From Bradyrhizobium oligotrophicum S58 (GTDB lineage: Bacteria > Pseudomonadota > Alphaproteobacteria > Rhizobiales > Xanthobacteraceae), in the NCBI RefSeq assembly GCF_000344805.1, contig NC_020453.1:620001-684000 (forward strand): 64,000 nt of DNA. The letters run 5' to 3'. The first letter of the stretch is position 1. The number at the start of each line of letters is the position of its first letter. A model generated the notes under the pieces. That model had not been told where the DNA came from, searched no databases, and was given only the letters and a program-made list of their open reading frames with translations. Of this stretch, positions 63,371 through 64,000 are shown piece after piece. The position numbers and the translations under genes were made by a program.

Positions 63371-64000
63371 CTACTGCACCACCGGTCCGCCCGCCTTCTT
63401 CCACGCGTCCAGGCCGCCCTCGATATGCGCCGTGTTGGCCAGCCCCGCCGCTTGCGCCGTCTGCACCGCCATCGCCGACCGCTCGCCGTAGGCGCAGAAG
63501 AACACGATGCGGCGGCCGGTGGCGGCGGCGACTTCGCGCAGCATGCCGCCCGGTTCGAGATTGTCGCCGATCCCAGGATAGGGGGCGTGAAGTGCGCCGG
63601 ACAGCGTGCCGTGCTTGGCGCGTTCGGAGGTCTCGCGCAAATCGACCAGCAGCACGTCGGGGCGTCCCAGGCATTCGATCGCCTCGCGTGCCGACAGCGA
63701 CAAGCCCTGCTTCGCCAGCTCCTCCTGATGCAGCCCGACGCGCATGTTGGCCGGTACCGCGACATCCATCATCTTCGGATTCGGCAGCTTCAGACTGGCC
63801 ATCAGCGCGACGTAGTCGTCGACCGATCCGACTTGAAGCCGCGGATTGTAGCGGCGCTCCTCGCCGATGGTGGAGACGGTGTCGCCCTTGTAGTCGTGCG
63901 CGGGATAGACCAGCGTGTCGTCCGGGAGACGCAGCAGCCTGTTGAAGATGGACTCGTACTGTTGCCGCGCGTCGCCATTCTGGAAGTCGGTGCGGCCGGT
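63371..64000 (-). CDS. Metallo-beta-lactamase/rhodanese fusion (persulfide dioxygenase-like), N-terminus outside window
   Basis: The frame is open from the right edge to the stop at 63371 (209 codons visible). The first visible part (TGRTDFQNGDARQQYESIFN, then LPDDTLVYPAHDYKGDTVST) is the end of an ETHE1-type metallo-hydrolase with a metal-ligand His in PAHDY. The C-terminal rhodanese domain has DVLLVDLRETSERAKHGTLS and the active-site loop FCAYGERSAM with its catalytic Cys. ETHE1-type enzymes oxidise glutathione persulfide to sulfite, and the fused rhodanese transfers the sulfur. An internal ATG at 63802 would wrongly suggest a rhodanese-only protein. Confidence 0.9.
   Translation of the reverse strand, partial: TGRTDFQNGDARQQYESIFNRLLRLPDDTLVYPAHDYKGDTVSTIGEERRYNPRLQVGSVDDYVALMASLKLPNPKMMDVAVPANMRVGLHQEELAKQGLSLSAREAIECLGRPDVLLVDLRETSERAKHGTLSGALHAPYPGIGDNLEPGGMLREVAAATGRRIVFFCAYGERSAMAVQTAQAAGLANTAHIEGGLDAWKKAGGPVVQ

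Overview
The window is 64 kb of GC-rich alphaproteobacterial chromosome. Gene content and style point to Bradyrhizobium or a close relative such as Rhodopseudomonas. The evidence is an amino acid:[carrier protein] ligase cluster of the type known from Bradyrhizobium, a urea/amide (Urt-type) transporter with formamidase, many fatty-acid-type CoA enzymes, an HWE histidine kinase preceded by an EcfG-type promoter, and a high density of intergenic palindromic repeats. No rRNA, tRNA, CRISPR array, phage or insertion sequence was seen. The organism assignment is inference.

Layout. 1-2.85 kb: amino acid:carrier-protein ligase (cut by the left edge), an acyl-CoA-dehydrogenase-like flavoprotein and a divergent carrier protein. 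2.9-8.1 kb: mtnP-mtnA methionine salvage pair, HAD hydrolase, secreted trypsin-like protease, Baeyer-Villiger-type flavin monooxygenase. 8.35-19.6 kb: a coherent amide/urea uptake block. It holds a LuxR-type response regulator, a remarkable NCS1-permease/histidine-kinase/receiver fusion, a perfect 8+2+8 palindrome in the divergent promoter, urtABCDE-like transporter genes, formamidase and an FmdB zinc-ribbon protein. 19.6-25.2 kb: MCE/MlaD-like protein, DUF1614 membrane protein, and a class GN sortase with its VIT-VWA target carrying a C-terminal LPKTAT sorting signal, then a divergent XRE-type regulator.

25.2-26.5 kb is gene-free and packed with repeats, including a 101-nt cloverleaf-like inverted-repeat element. 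26.5-41.3 kb: orphan solute-binding protein, two acyl-CoA dehydrogenases, a GST, an AraC regulator, a P-type ATPase, a BKACE enzyme, an acyl-CoA ligase, and a biotin-dependent acyl-CoA carboxylase whose carboxyltransferase subunit is interrupted by an in-frame TAG. 41.7-46.5 kb: HWE kinase and receiver pair, CBS-BON protein with small cytochrome c, and an AMP-forming ligase. 47.0-52.8 kb: RND efflux adaptor and pump, and a second orphan binding protein. 53.0-57.6 kb: lolCDE/FtsX-like ABC transporter with an AttH/CrtC-like lipocalin protein and a MAPEG protein. 57.9-64 kb: two MFS transporters, a D-aminoacylase-type amidohydrolase, and a metallo-beta-lactamase/rhodanese fusion cut by the right edge.

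At least four families of palindromic repeats (called A-D here) recur. Every copy lies next to a gene's 3' end and none lies in any of the eight divergent promoter gaps. The strongest leads are the permease-kinase fusion with its adjacent operator-like dyad, the TAG-split carboxyltransferase, the carrier-protein aminoacylation cluster, the sortase/target pair, the cloverleaf element and the EcfG promoter before the HWE kinase.
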